Source: Atherinomorus stipes (lineage: Eukaryota > Chordata > Actinopteri > Atheriniformes > Atherinidae). Taken from it: a DNA stretch of 64,000 nucleotides. How positions within the stretch are numbered: the stretch's first letter is position 1; the number at the start of each line of letters is the position of its first letter. A program made the position numbers and the translations under genes. Below, one piece after another: positions 48,047-59,396 of this stretch. Under the pieces are notes generated by a model. The model was given only the letters and a program-made list of their open reading frames with translations, did no database searches and was not told the DNA's origin. The stretch covers positions 402,357 to 466,356 of the forward strand of contig JALJCO010003064.1 of the NCBI GenBank assembly GCA_023101725.1. The letters run 5' to 3'.

Positions 48047-48565
48047 TGAAGGTACAGTGTGTAAAAACTCAAAGATCAATTGCAGAAAAATGTGAAATTA
48101 TCATTTAAAACTGTGTTTCTATTGATCTGTAATCACTGCACTAGAATAAGTGTTATGTGTTTATTTTCTTGAAGTGAGTCACATACATGGATGCTACCAT
48201 ATTTGTTCCACCATTTTTACGACAGTGTCCCTGAATGGACAAAACAATGTGTGTGAAGTGAGAACCCTCTGAACTTTAAAACTTTGTTTAATGGAAGTTC
48301 GAGCATTGTTTGGGATAAGTAATGCCTTAAAAGACACAAAAAGTATTTACTTATAGAACAGTCATAGCTACACCCGAGACCAATGGTTCCACCCACGGAT
48401 GAAAACATCTTTATGGCTGGGAGAATTTAGGCCACTAAGAGCCACTATACATTCACAACGGTGCTTGGCATATGAAGTCATTTGAAAGAAAACATCTTTT
48501 GGGTATTCTTTCAAATGCCCATCTTTACCACTAGATGTCAGTAATTCTTACTTACTGTACCTTTA
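48047..48565. mobile_element. TTAA-type MITE with AAGGTACAGT ends
   Basis: The left end reads AAGGTACAGTGTGTAA and the right end, inverted, TTAAAGGTACAGTAAGTAA. The motif CACTAGATGTCAGTAATTC near the right end is typical of an abundant fish MITE. A TTAA is visible at the right boundary only; the left has TGAA. The element has no coding frame. Confidence 0.65.
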
Positions 48566-48580
48566 AAACAATTTTGAAAA

Positions 48581-48660
48581 TCAAAGGAATAGTACACCCA
48601 AAGAAAGATGTGTGTTCATTTTCTGCTCACCCTCATGCTAAACAAGACTCTGGAGCACTT
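48581..48660 (+). repeat. Fragment of the GGGATAGTTCACCCAAA fish repeat
   Basis: TCAAAGGAATAGTACACCCA followed by TTCATTTTCTGCTCACCCTCATG is a good match to the left end of one of the most common teleost MITE families. No right end is present, so it is a truncated copy. Confidence 0.6.
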
Positions 48661-51173
48661 TTTTAATATCTCAAATGCAGGCGGAGATCGGACAGGTGTA
48701 CTTTTCTTTTAATAGCAAGAATTTTAAAAAGTTAGTTGTTGGTGCATTGGCTCATGTATTGGACTCTGGATTTTGTCAGGAGTTTGTGGCTAATCATGAG
48801 GATTTATGACTAGTTTCTTATGGCTTTGCTGCACAAAAAACCTTCAGTATTGACATGAAAAGCAGATATATAATTTAATAAAATTTGAAGCTGATTCTAA
48901 AAATGTACTGTGCTGTATGTATAAAAAATGACATAATTAGATTAAAATAGAAAGAAGATACTCTGCTAATGCAGTCAGGAAACTGTACAGCAGGCCAACA
49001 CAAACATAAACACTAGCGGCATATGAGCACCAAACTTATCCTGCATTTGACCCTGAAACTCACAAATAACTTCCCATTAATATTTCACCAGTTTCAATAT
49101 TTGATATCTGGGGAAGCCCTAATAAACAAAACTTGAACTCTGCAGCAGTGAGATGAAGACAGGCAGATGAGACACAAACTCAAACATAAAAAGACTATTT
49201 TAGTGTTCTGCTTTAAAGAAAGAAGGTTTGCACCTTGCACCAAAGAAACAGAGACGAGGAGAGCGAGTTAGGGTATACAGTAGCAGGATCCGGGGGAGTC
49301 CAACATCAGTCACTGAGATGGAGAGGACAGAGGAGGTGTAAAAGAAGGGCAGGCTGAGGGAGAGAAAGGTGAAGCGACAGGGAGCTGTTTGATGAGTTCA
49401 CAGGAGTCAGGTCCTGGGTGGCCTGGAGTCAGGGATTAACCACTAGGAAAAATGCGCAAAGGTCAATATTGACTGACAACTTGGCTTTATAGATATAAGA
49501 TTCTAATTTAGCATGCCGGTGATGCAGCAATCTTTACCTAAAATCTTTTAGAAAAGCTCTGAATTGATTTTTAAAAAAAATCTTAAATAGGACTGAGCAA
49601 AGGAAGGTATACAGCCATAAACACTAAACCTGATGTTAAAGTCAAATTGAAAAAAACAACCATTAATATTTTAAGACAGAGCTCATCAGTTTAATAGAAG
49701 CTGAGGCATAAAAAAGGTAATTTGACAGCAGCTGTAATAAACACATACACAAACAGACACAGTTGCAGCTGCAATATTACACCAGAGTGACAGCAAGCTG
49801 GGTATCATCAGGAGTCTTTTGCATGTTTGTGGCAGCATGAGTCCTAATGCTCACCTTTCCTTGCTTTCTGTGTCCCCAGATCATTTTTTGGCTGTGATGA
49901 GTCCATCACATTAACCTCTGCACTGTGTTGTGAAGTATTTAGAAACTTAGCGTGGTAAGACAACGCCTCAGTCTGGTTTACTTGTGTCTTTTTTTTACAT
50001 ATAAAATACAGCACAAATCAGAAGTGAACAATACTTATTCATTTTGTTTAAGTAAGTGTGTCTGAACTCTTGGCTGATAAATGTAAATATGCTGCATTTT
50101 CTGCTTGTGCCAGATCCCAGATCAGCTTTGCAGCCCACACAGTCTGCAATAAGCTGCATTCCAGCATTTGCAGTGGAACTGAATAACTGGCAGTTTTAAC
50201 ACAAAGCTTGTCTAGAAATGATTAAAATGTTTCTAAGATACAACAAGCTTTGGTATAATGCATGCAACTATGGTGATGTGCAAATAAGTGCTAATGTGAA
50301 GGTGAAAATAAAGAACCTAAAACCCTGAAAACATTGTCATCAATCATTGCAACAAATCAATGGCACTTGCTTCAACCCAGCGAACACTGCAGAAATTTGA
50401 AATGTGGTGGGTAAGGATTGTGTGTAGGTGTGCTTGTGTGTGTATGCTCTGCAGGTACAGGGTAAGACTAGAAATCAGCAGGATGATAAAGTGAGTAGAG
50501 AGAGAAGGCAAAATTAAATTAACTGAGATGAATATCAGATATCATGCAATGCCTCTCGGGTTGCAGCATGTGATACACCAGTGACTGCCTAAAAAAAAGA
50601 TGGTCACGATGATGATGATGTTGCAATTTTCTGCATAACTAAGGGGAGGTTTGTTGATAAAACGGCATATCTGAAGCATGTGAGTGAAGACACATCAGCT
50701 TTATTAATCCATTCAGTATGCAGCTCTAAACTGTATCAACTTTCCAGTCTAAGAGTGGAGCAAATTATAAAGAATGGTTCCTCAAATCTTTTGGGACTCC
50801 TTGCCAGAGGGGCTGAAATAAAAAATAAAAAAAAGATTAATAATTAATGTAATTCTAATGTTTCATAGGCTACATTAACACCGTTAACACCATGGGCTGA
50901 AAGAAGATAAGAAGATATCATTTAATGCACAATCAGACTTTTGATTTATTTGGCTTACTGATGTATTACTTCTACATCAATTCTACATTTCAGTTAGGAG
51001 TTCAGAGGTTATTTAGAAAAAAATCATTTTTATTGAATTAAAATGATGAGACACTGGCTGTATAGCATGTTTGTATGTTAATTGACTTTTAAATGAATTA
51101 TTTAGCTAAAGTGGCTATGTACCTAATATCTAAGAATGTGACAGTATGTCACTGTGTTGCATGCTGGGATATA
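48661..51173. other. Anonymous non-coding DNA
   Basis: No frame above 70 codons, no inverted-terminal element and no RNA gene was recognised. Confidence 0.4.
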
Positions 51174-51480
51174 AGGGTGCATTCACACCAAGATAGTCTG
51201 GGGACTCGGTCCGATTGGGTGGGGATTTCAGAAAAAATTTTGCACCTTTCTTTGCTTCGGTACGCATTCAAAATGCATTGATTGAAGCGGACCAAACTGC
51301 TTGGTTGAACCACCTTAGTTACAGCTGCTGCTCGTTAGGGGGCGACGCTCCCCAATACAACCACTGATCAATGATGAAAAAGCAGAAGGAAAAAAGAAAC
51401 CCGGACTCTTTGATTAAAGTGGAAATCTTTCTGCTTCTTATTATTCCTCCATCTCTGCACATTTTCCAGTTGTGTTTTTT

Positions 51481-51656
51481 ACCTTCGCCAAGGAGGTAAT
51501 GTTTTCGGTAGTGTTGGTTTGTCTGTCCGTCCGTCTATCTGTCAGCAACTTTACGGAAAAGTACTGGACAAATTGACCTGAAATTTTCACCAGCTGTGGG
51601 CCTCACAGCAGTGAGCTGCTTGGCGGAGGTCTGCGCTCTCTGAGTGCTTTTCTAGT
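51481..51656. mobile_element. CCTCCGCCAAGG-family repeat, copy B (deletion derivative)
   Basis: The left 125 bases (ACCTTCGCCAAGGAGGTAATG, then TTGTCTGTCCGTCCGTC) match copies A and C. They are joined directly to the right end TGCTTGGCGGAGGTCTGC and TTTTCTAGT. The whole interior is missing. Such short forms with intact ends behave like MITEs. Confidence 0.8.
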
Positions 51657-51745
51657 AATTTTATGTTAATGGTGTTATAGTTTTGTCTTTGTGAAAGCAA
51701 TAAATCCAGAGTAGAGAGAACACAAGTGTATTAATTATTATTATT

Positions 51746-52874
51746 ACCTCCGCCAAGGAGGTAGTGTTTTCAATAGCGTTGGTTTGTCTGTCCGTCTGTC
51801 TGTCTGTAAGCAACTATACGGAAAAAGTACTTGATGGATTGACCTGAAATTTTCACCAGCTGTGTGTCTCAGTCCAAGGACAAACCCATTACATTTTGGT
51901 GGTGTCCCGGATCACCTTCTAGATCCAAGAATGTTTTGACAGATTCTTTATCATTGTGAGATCGGTCATGTTGAAAAGGCTGTTGATGAGGCGTGAGTGC
52001 CCCTTGTGGCAGAAGTGTGCAGCAGCGTGACTGAGCACATGATGCTGGGATGCAGAAATTAAACTTATGAGCAGCAGTGAACATGAGGAGAGAAGACTGT
52101 TGGACAGACTTCTAGCCAGTTGAATATGGTGAACTGTGTGTCTGTGAAGAACTGTAAGTAACTAGTTGTATTTCGGCCTGAACAGGATGTTTATTTAGCC
52201 TTTAAGGTTATTTAGCTGATTTGCTTATTCAGAAGTGTTCCTCCATTCACCATGTGCCTTTTTATGCTATTAAGCAAGCTGACCTGTTACATGCCAGTTA
52301 CTGTAACTGTTAGCCTTGAACACATACAGTATGCATGTTTAGTCCTAACTGTAAGGGATTAATTAGTAATAATTAATACCTTCAATGTGTTTCTTTGCCG
52401 AACGAATGTTCCTCATGGCTTTGTATTTCTGTGTTTATAGACCACACTTGCTTACATTCAGGCATTCACCTTAACTAGCCCTGGAATTCCTCACCTGTAA
52501 GTCGTTTGTTGCATTACTGTGCTGTTGTGATTGAGAGTGACCAGATAAGACAGTTAACTGTACAAGCGAGTCCTGTGTGTTCTGACTGACACCCCATGGT
52601 GAACATCAAACCTCCTTACCAACGCCTAAACAGTCTTACAGTATATCAACATCACCCTAATAGGCCAAATTTTTGGAATTTTTGCATATAACTCCATACA
52701 AATGGTCAGAGTGTTTGGTAAGAAATTACAAGAAAGGAGCTCAATGACTTCTATAATGTTTTGAAAGTTGATCCAGATCCAGAGGAAATACCGGGTAATA
52801 TGATCCAGAACACACAAAAATAAAGTAGTCGAACTGCTTGGCGGAGGTCTGCGCTCTCCGAGTGCGTTTCTAGT
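51746..52874. mobile_element. CCTCCGCCAAGG-family repeat, copy C
   Basis: This is the most complete copy in the window: left end ACCTCCGCCAAGGAGGTAGTG, right end GCGGAGGTCTGCGCTCTCCGAGTGCG followed by TTTCTAGT. It shares long blocks with copy A, including the segment from GGATCACCTTCTAGATCCAAG onward. It has no transposase frame. The superfamily is unassigned. Confidence 0.8.
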
Positions 52875-53469
52875 TGTTGTGGTTTTGACATCTTATTCAA
52901 GCACATGTTGTTTGCTTTGTTTTTACTCTGACGCAAATGATAATCTACCGCACTACCTTCTATTTCTTCTTGTTCTGCTGCTTTATTACGGTCGGTAAAC
53001 GTCACTTCCATTAGTTGCGCTGAATGTTTATGCACTGGATAGTCTGATAGTCCGTTTACAAGTCAACCAAGACTCCTGGCTTTCAGGCAGACCAGAGTCC
53101 GCTTCTTCAGTGCGCACCAGAGTACGGTTGGTGTTCAGACTGCGCCAAACGAAGCGGACTATCTGTGGAATCGGACCATGGTCCGTTTAAAGTGGGCCAA
53201 ACTACCAGAGAACGCACCCTCAGAGCCATTTTGTGAGGGATATTGTCTTGCTATATCTGTTAATTAATGTTGTTGCCAGCTAAAAACATTCAAATCTAGC
53301 TGAGAAGGGACAAAATGGAGAAGGAAAAACATAAAAAGAAAATTTGACACGCAAGGAGTAATGATTAACAATTTAGTGTTTTGCTGCCCAGATCTAGATC
53401 CAACCCCCATTTTTGATAATTCTATGGTCAAACAAAAAACAGTGTTTCCAAAAACATTCAGTAGTGTGA

Positions 53470-53497
53470 ATGAATGAATGAATGAATGAATGAATGA
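53470..53497. repeat. (GAAT)n tail of the LINE
   Basis: About seven GAAT units form the 3-prime microsatellite tail of the minus-strand LINE, as is usual for LINEs that lack poly(A). Confidence 0.9.
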
Positions 53498-53767
53498 GTA
53501 TTATTTTCGTGTCTGGCTGCTATACAACCCATCCTATATGGGATTATTCAGACACATTATCCATATCATCACACTGACACTGACCACATTAACACAAAAG
53601 TCCAGAAACAGTAAAAAATATATCTACAATCAGGAACAATATAAGCCTTATCCGTCATCAAGGCTGTCTATACATACATTATCTGTTGTCTTCTTTGCCA
53701 GGCCTTATGTATATAATTAGATAAAGCAAATACATGATTGTCAAAAATCCATTTGATTATATCACCA

Positions 53768-54154
53768 TCAGCATACGTGCTCACATGTGTAGATACTTTG
53801 TAAAAAAGATTTTTTTCTTAAATCATCATAGAACGGGCAATACAACAAAAAATGGATTTCATTCTCAACTTCACCAAGCTCACAGCAATAACATAATCTC
53901 TGATCTTCTTCTATTCCGGAGCAATGTCCAGTTTCAATATGTAATGGTAGTATCCCAGAGCGGAACTGTGCACACCGAGATCTCTGGCTTTTGGACAAAT
54001 CATACATAACATATCTCTCACACTTAAACACATTTTTAAACAGACAATATGTACGTAGTTTTGGTTTACAATTAATTTCTTCCATCCACTTAGTGTTATA
54101 CTTCGTCAGGGCACGTTCCCTGAACACCTCCACATCCACCTTCATCTTGTGGCT
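53768..54154 (-). pseudogene. LINE ORF2, C-terminal zinc-knuckle part
   Basis: This part starts after the nested element with SHKMKVDVEVFRERAL and carries the domain RCAQFRSGILPLHIETGH. It is followed by LCYCCELGEVENEIHFLLYC, a CxxC-H-C metal-binding signature, and CPFYDDLR, before the stop at 53768. Domains of this type follow the reverse transcriptase in several LINE clades and probably bind nucleic acid. The frame is intact in this section and continues exactly from the RT part once the insertion and one target copy are removed. Confidence 0.85.
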
Positions 54155-54163
54155 GTAGAGATG

Positions 54164-54692
54164 TAGCCTGGTACACCAGCCTGACCAACGCCATGTATGA
54201 GATACACGGCAAGTCAGTCTGGGTTCCCTCCATTGGGAAGTGATTTCCACTCCGGTAAAAAATTGACCGGACCAATCACAGCGCAGCAGTAGAATTATTA
54301 ACAGATGAACGTTAAACTCCTTCGAAGTCTCCACCGCTGTTTCTGCTCTGTTTTGGTGCGTAACTAACAGCTTCCGGGTCATAGTCACATGACTTGCGAC
54401 ACATAATAATAAAACCAAACATTCTATGTTAATATACACAAGAAAACTTCATTAAATAGAGAGGGAAAAACAACGTTTAAACGCTGACTTCCGGCGTCGC
54501 CATAGCAACATAGCAACAGAGTGCCGAGCTACGCCAGCTACAGTCACTTCTGATTGGTTCTCTCCGGTTCACTGCCCTCCTGTTAGTCCCGCCTCTCGTC
54601 TCGCATTGGAAATCAGTCTCCAACGGAGGGAATCCAGACTAACCTGCCGTGTATCTCATACATGGCGTTAGTCAGGCTGGTGTACCAGGCTA
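54164..54692. mobile_element. Inverted-repeat element with 9-bp target duplication, inside the LINE
   Basis: Ends TAGCCTGGTACACCAGCCTG are repeated inverted at the right, and the inverted repeat continues with few mismatches for about 70 to 85 bases on each side. A perfect 9-bp duplication GTAGAGATG flanks it (54155-54163 and 54693-54701). Nine-base duplications fit Mutator-like (MULE) or Merlin elements rather than hAT or Tc1. The 529-bp unit has no transposase frame. Confidence 0.88.
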
Positions 54693-55610
54693 GTAGAGAT
54701 GCCCAAGCCCGTACTCCTGAAGAAGACAAAACATCTCTGATGCCCATTCCCCTTCTATTGAGAGATCCCACATAAAAATCTCTTTTGCCATTCTATTATC
54801 TGGTAGGTCAAGCAGTCTGTTCCATAAATTTACCATATTTACGCTCCACCGGACTTCACTTGGCACCCATCCCATGTCACCAGTAGCAGCAGCAACGGGA
54901 ACAAACTGTTGAACCCCTAGGAAGTATCTTTTTGCCCTATTATGCACATTAATACTTTTATTAAAGAGTCTAAATCCCCAAGTTCCAGAAGAATAGTCAA
55001 GAATAGGACAGACACATGACTGGTATAACTGGGAATATGTAGCATAACCCATGTTTCCCAAGGTCTTTGTTTTCCCGATAATACTTCCCAGAGCTCTACT
55101 AGCAGAATCTGCCAAAACTGAAGTCCCATATAAAAATGACATGTGTTCATCAAGGAAAAGGCCAAGATATTTATACTGATTTGTGAATTCAAGTTTGTTA
55201 TTGCCGAAGCAAAACTGAAATTCACTTCTCTTCATACCAGGTTTTCTAAATTCCATTATCTCCGTCTTCTTTGGATTAATACAAAGCCGCCATTTCTTAC
55301 ACCAGGCATCAGCACATGTTAACATTTTCTGCAGGTCATTTTCATTTTCTGCCATAAAAATAAAGTCATCTGCATAAAGCAAAGTGCTCAGTTTTACTTT
55401 CCCACATGTTACTCCCACCCCCAGCTTCTTTATTTCTTTCGCTAAATCATTAATAAAAATAGCAAACAAGGTTGGAGATAAGAGATCACCTTGCCTCACT
55501 TCTGTAGATATGGGGAACCAATCAGTATAATATTCATTTACCTTAACACAAGCTAAAGGTGTGTCATAAATAGCCTGAATGGCAGAGTAGAACTTTCCAT
55601 TCATTCCCAT
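54693..55610 (-). pseudogene. LINE reverse transcriptase, palm to thumb
   Basis: The 306-codon frame contains VRQGDLLSPTLFAIFINDLAKEI (RT block 4-like) and LLYADDFIFMA with the catalytic YADD at residues 79-82 (55365-55376). It continues with WRLCINPKKTEIMEF (block 6) and YKYLGLFLDEHM (block 7), then a thumb/connection segment with YSQLYQSCVCPILDYSSGTWG. It ends GLGHLY where the nested element begins. All key catalytic residues in this part are present. The enzyme would reverse transcribe LINE RNA at a nicked target; this copy lacks the endonuclease and is broken. Confidence 0.9.
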
Positions 55611-56347
55611 TTTAAGAAGACTAACTGCAAGAAGGACTCTATTAACAGAATCAAAGGCCTTTTGAAAATCAACAAAACATGCAAAAGTTGATCTATTTTC
55701 TTGGATCCTATTTCTAGTTACAGTACATACTGTATGTACAGTATATGATCTATACAGGCTCTTGCTCTACGAAAACCATTCTGTTCATCTTCTAGCAAGT
55801 AGTTATGCTCCAGGAATGCCATCAATCTATGGTTTAAAAGAGAGGAATACAATTTATAAGTTGTACTAAGTAAACTAATACCTCTATAGTTTAATGGCAC
55901 CCTTGGATCATCTTTTTGAGACTTGGGAATGGGAGTTAAAATGGCTTTAAGCCAGATGGAGGGCAAAATGCCATTTTCAAAACAAAGTTTAAATAACCCA
56001 TACAAGACCTCCAATAATTTAGGGGATTTGAGTACCTCGTTATACAAACCATCCACACCACAAGCTTTTCCAGTTTTAGTCATATCAATTACTCTCTGAA
56101 CTTCCTCCCAGGACAATTCATTATTTAAATCATTATTCTGAATATTTTTGGCTTCCAATTCTCTCTTGAGTAAGCCTATCTCAACATGAAAATTCTCATC
56201 AAATCCTGTATCATTACCAGAGAATAGACCCGCAAAGCCTTTCTCCCATTCTTTAAGTACCATATCTCTATTAGAAAACAGTTCTTGTCCTTGCCATATT
56301 TCCATGGGGATTTTCTTATGACGTTTCGGACCCAAATTATTATTCAT
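55611..56347 (-). pseudogene. LINE reverse transcriptase, fingers and upstream linker
   Basis: The frame 55718-56347 contains MTKTGKACGVDGLYNEVLKS (RT block 1/2 with the GxDG turn), ILTPIPKSQKDDPRVPLNYRGISL, and HNYLLEDEQNGFRRARACIDHI. It then shifts frame in a short palindromic insertion at about 55722-55750. The next block, RSTFACFVDFQKAFDSVNR with the first catalytic aspartate, is readable at 55620-55690 in another frame. Upstream of LGPKRHKKIP the element is truncated at the target-site boundary, so the endonuclease domain is absent. Confidence 0.88.
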
Positions 56348-56361
56348 ATTCCAAAAACATT

Positions 56362-58838
56362 AATAAAAACATAAAATAAACAGTGTGTTTATTTTATGAA
56401 GTCCCAGGGAATTCAATCATTCACTATATTGACAGTAGATTTGTGTTTTGATATGGAAATTAATTGAAAATATGTTTAGTTTAAGCCTGCAATAAAAACA
56501 TATATTTAGCATTTAGCTATAAAAATTAAAAATCAGATATGATTTTAGAAGCTGTTCCTAAAGTTTGAGTTTTGAATTCAGGCTCATTATACAAAATGTG
56601 GTGTACAATATGGCGCCTCTGCACATATTTCTGACATTGTATCATGTTTGTTTTTTGTTGCAGTAATGTTCTTTGCACATATCCCAAAAAATTGGATGAA
56701 AATAAACAGAGAAAACGATCTTTTATTTACAGTTTCTATCCTTATGTTAAAAGATGCCTTTCCTTGCTTTGAACACAAGGCTCCATTTTCCAGTGGTATT
56801 GTGAACAACCAAAAACAAGCTGTGCATAAATCCAAAGATGTATGGAGAAGCAGCAGGCAGATAAAATGTTTATATATTATAAAAGACTGACTGAAATATG
56901 TTCTGTTACAGTATTCATATTAGGCTTACATTGTGCTTAATGGGCCAGTTTTAGAACCTGTTTCAGGAAGCAGTGGTAATGGAGCACTGAGGGGACAAGG
57001 GAATGAAAAACACCCTATTGTTTATTATAACTGAGCTCTGGTGTTGGCCTTTGTTCTAGAACGAAACATGAACAGTAAAATGTGAATTCAGCCTAAGAAT
57101 TTATTTCATTGCTTATTCTTCTTTCTTGCAGTTCACATTGTGCAGATTTCTTTTATTTGCTTTTCCCTTTGGTATGAATCACAGAACTGACCTCTCACAA
57201 GGTCAGCGTGTGATGCAAAAATGCCTTTGGCAGAATTAATGTGATAAAAAGGAGGATTTGATTAGAAAACAAAAATGTTGAAGCACTGTAAGACAACGGA
57301 AACAGATTAGACAAAAGTCTAATATCTAAAATGTCTCAATTGTATTTATTTTTATTCATTGTAATCAAGCATATTAGTTACATTATTAAATCAGATCTGC
57401 TTGATGTATAAATTCAAAGATGTGTAAATTCTAAATAGGCTGAGTTTGTTCAAAACAGGTTTGTTTACATATCTTGTCTTTTGTTTTCCTGAGCTTCTAT
57501 AATGGGAGCATTTTCAGATTTGTTCTCACCGCAGGGGGTCCGTGTTTACAGTACACCATGGTGACACACTGCCTCTTGTTGCAGTAGCTTCTAGTTATGT
57601 TTCTGCATACATAAAATTAAACATAGTTGTGCCTTATTGCTGCATATATTTGTGGCATTAGCTAGTATGAAAAAGATGCAATGGAAAATACTAAGTCTCT
57701 AAGATAAAAAGAACAAACAAAACAACAAAAACAGGTATACATTTTATTTTATATAATTACACATAACAAAAATGGTTTAAATGAAATCTCCTAAAATTTT
57801 TGTAGCATGCCATGTTAAGCCCTAAATAATAAAAACAAAGAAAACTTTACCAATATGCAATTTTAATACTCATCTAAGATTATCTTTAAAAGCAACAAAA
57901 GTCCTTTGAAAATCCAATTATGTTTTTTTAAACACTTTGTAACCTTAGTGGGATGTTAAATTACAAAAACACTAGTTTCATTGTAATACCCCACAGATAT
58001 GATAAAGAAAATAAATCACTGCATAGTCAGAGGACATATTTATGAAGAGACACAATAAGCTTTTCAGAGACAAATGTCAGTGAAGGAAAATGATCTGATG
58101 TATTTTAAGTGAAAGTGTCTCCATGTCTCCTGTGACTGACTAAACTGCAGTCCAAACATAATGCAAAGGTCAAAAAATGTATGATCATGCCGAGACAGAG
58201 TGGGAAGGAACAAATGTTAGTAGCTGGTATCTGTTCAGTCAGAGACCAGAAATCCCTATTTACTCTTGACCCGCTTCTTCCAGGAAGAGCTGTACCACTC
58301 AGATGGCAAGCCAGCCACTGAGGTACATTAGATGGGCAGAGGGATGGATGCGGTAAATGAATGTTGCATTGATTTTTTGCATGGGGTTTTTCCGTTGCTG
58401 TCAGTGTAAATCAGAGTCAAGAAGATGAGAAAGGCGTTAAGTTGTTTTAGAGGAGTAAATAAGTATGATTGAATAGACTGAATGAATGTAATTAAGATTG
58501 TCGGATTAAAGCTCTTTAGTTTGACGATGATAGTTTTGCATAATAAGTAACATATGGAAACTTAGAAAATAAACATAGGCTTGCAAATGACTTTACAGTT
58601 ATCTTAAGAATACGGCCCTAAAGTAAAGACATTTTAATTTGAGGGTATCCACATCCAACTTAAAGCGTTTAGAGGTGAGAGTGCCTTATCAGATAGGAAA
58701 GGACATAAAATCATGTTTTTAAAAGAAGATATATTTTTACAAATTTAATTAAAAGCTGCTCAATGAAAGGGATGCAGGTAGAAGCATCTGCAGTGGATAC
58801 CAATGGTTATTTGGCAACTTGTGGAGTTGTGTTGTTTA
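56362..58838. other. Anonymous AT-rich DNA
   Basis: No gene, RNA or delimited repeat was recognised in these 2.5 kb. Confidence 0.4.
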
Positions 58839-58839
58839 T

Positions 58840-59396
58840 AGCCCCGTTTTTACCAGCAGGTCTGGGACGGGTCGGCCCGGATCGGTCCATGTTTTTTTTT
58901 TTTCATCTCTACAGATAACTAGGACGAGTACCCTTGTATCCGACCTGATCCGGCCTACTCCTGTAGGCCGGATCAGGTCTACTCCGGCCATTGTCATGAA
59001 TGGACGCTATACAAATAAAGCTGAATTGAATTACAGTACTTTTGTGGTACACTTCGGTAGAGGTACTGATCTAACCGATCCGGACCAAAGAGGTGGAGCT
59101 AATACGCAGCAATCCGTTGATTTGTTGAAAAATCTGTCACTTCCCGCGTGACCCAGCGTAAAAAGAAAACAGGGGTGACTCCTTTGTTTCTGTCACGTGT
59201 GGTGCAGTGCTTTGGTTAAAAGGTGTTGCACGGCGATGATGTCATGCGATCCGGTTAATACTCCACCTCCAGGAAAAGGGTACAGGTTGCTGTGGGGACG
59301 CAACGTGAAATCAACACATCTGTACCAAAACCCACCCAATCCAGCCTGGCCCGACCCGACCGAGACCTGTGGGTGGAAACAGGGCTTTTGTTGTAT
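58840..59396. mobile_element. MITE with AGCCC-GTTT-CCAC ends
   Basis: The left end AGCCCCGTTTTTACCAGCAG continues GTCTGGGACGGGTCGG. The right end, inverted, reads AGCCCTGTTTCCACCCACAG and continues GTCTCGGTCGGGTCGG, giving an imperfect terminal repeat of about 45 bp. No target duplication is clear. The interior holds a LINE/SINE-like tail (58990-59032, CGCTATACAAATAAAGCTG then AATTGAATT) and a perfect hairpin. Confidence 0.75.
58942..58979. repeat. Perfect 17-bp hairpin
   Basis: GACCTGATCCGGCCTAC and its exact complement GTAGGCCGGATCAGGTC are separated by TCCT. The hairpin sits inside the MITE next to the tail of a nested retroposed fragment. It is GC-rich and would fold stably in DNA or RNA. 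Confidence 0.9.

Larger units (their letters stand above)
51174..53221. mobile_element. Non-autonomous DNA element with GAGGGTGCGTTC ends, host of two insertions
   Basis: The left end AAGGGTGCATTCACACC and the right end, inverted GAGGGTGCGTTCTCTGG, resemble a frequent fish non-autonomous element. Subterminal GCGGACC/GGTCCG motifs occur near both ends (AAGCGGACCAAAC at 51284; GGACCATGGTCCG at 53172). The target duplication is not clear. Removing the two nested repeats (51481-51656 and 51746-52874) leaves about 740 bp. Confidence 0.65.
53459..56348 (-). mobile_element. 5-prime-truncated LINE with 13-bp target duplication
   Basis: A perfect 13-bp direct repeat TTCCAAAAACATT (53446-53458 and 56349-56361) brackets the insertion. 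On the minus strand it runs from the middle of the ORF (no endonuclease) through reverse transcriptase and a C-terminal zinc knuckle to an (ATTC)n tail at 53470-53497. It is split at 54164-54692 by an inverted-repeat element and carries one frame shift near 55735. The clade is not certain; the C-terminal CxxC-H-C domain after the RT suggests I/Nimb-like or another multi-domain LINE lineage. Confidence 0.92.
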
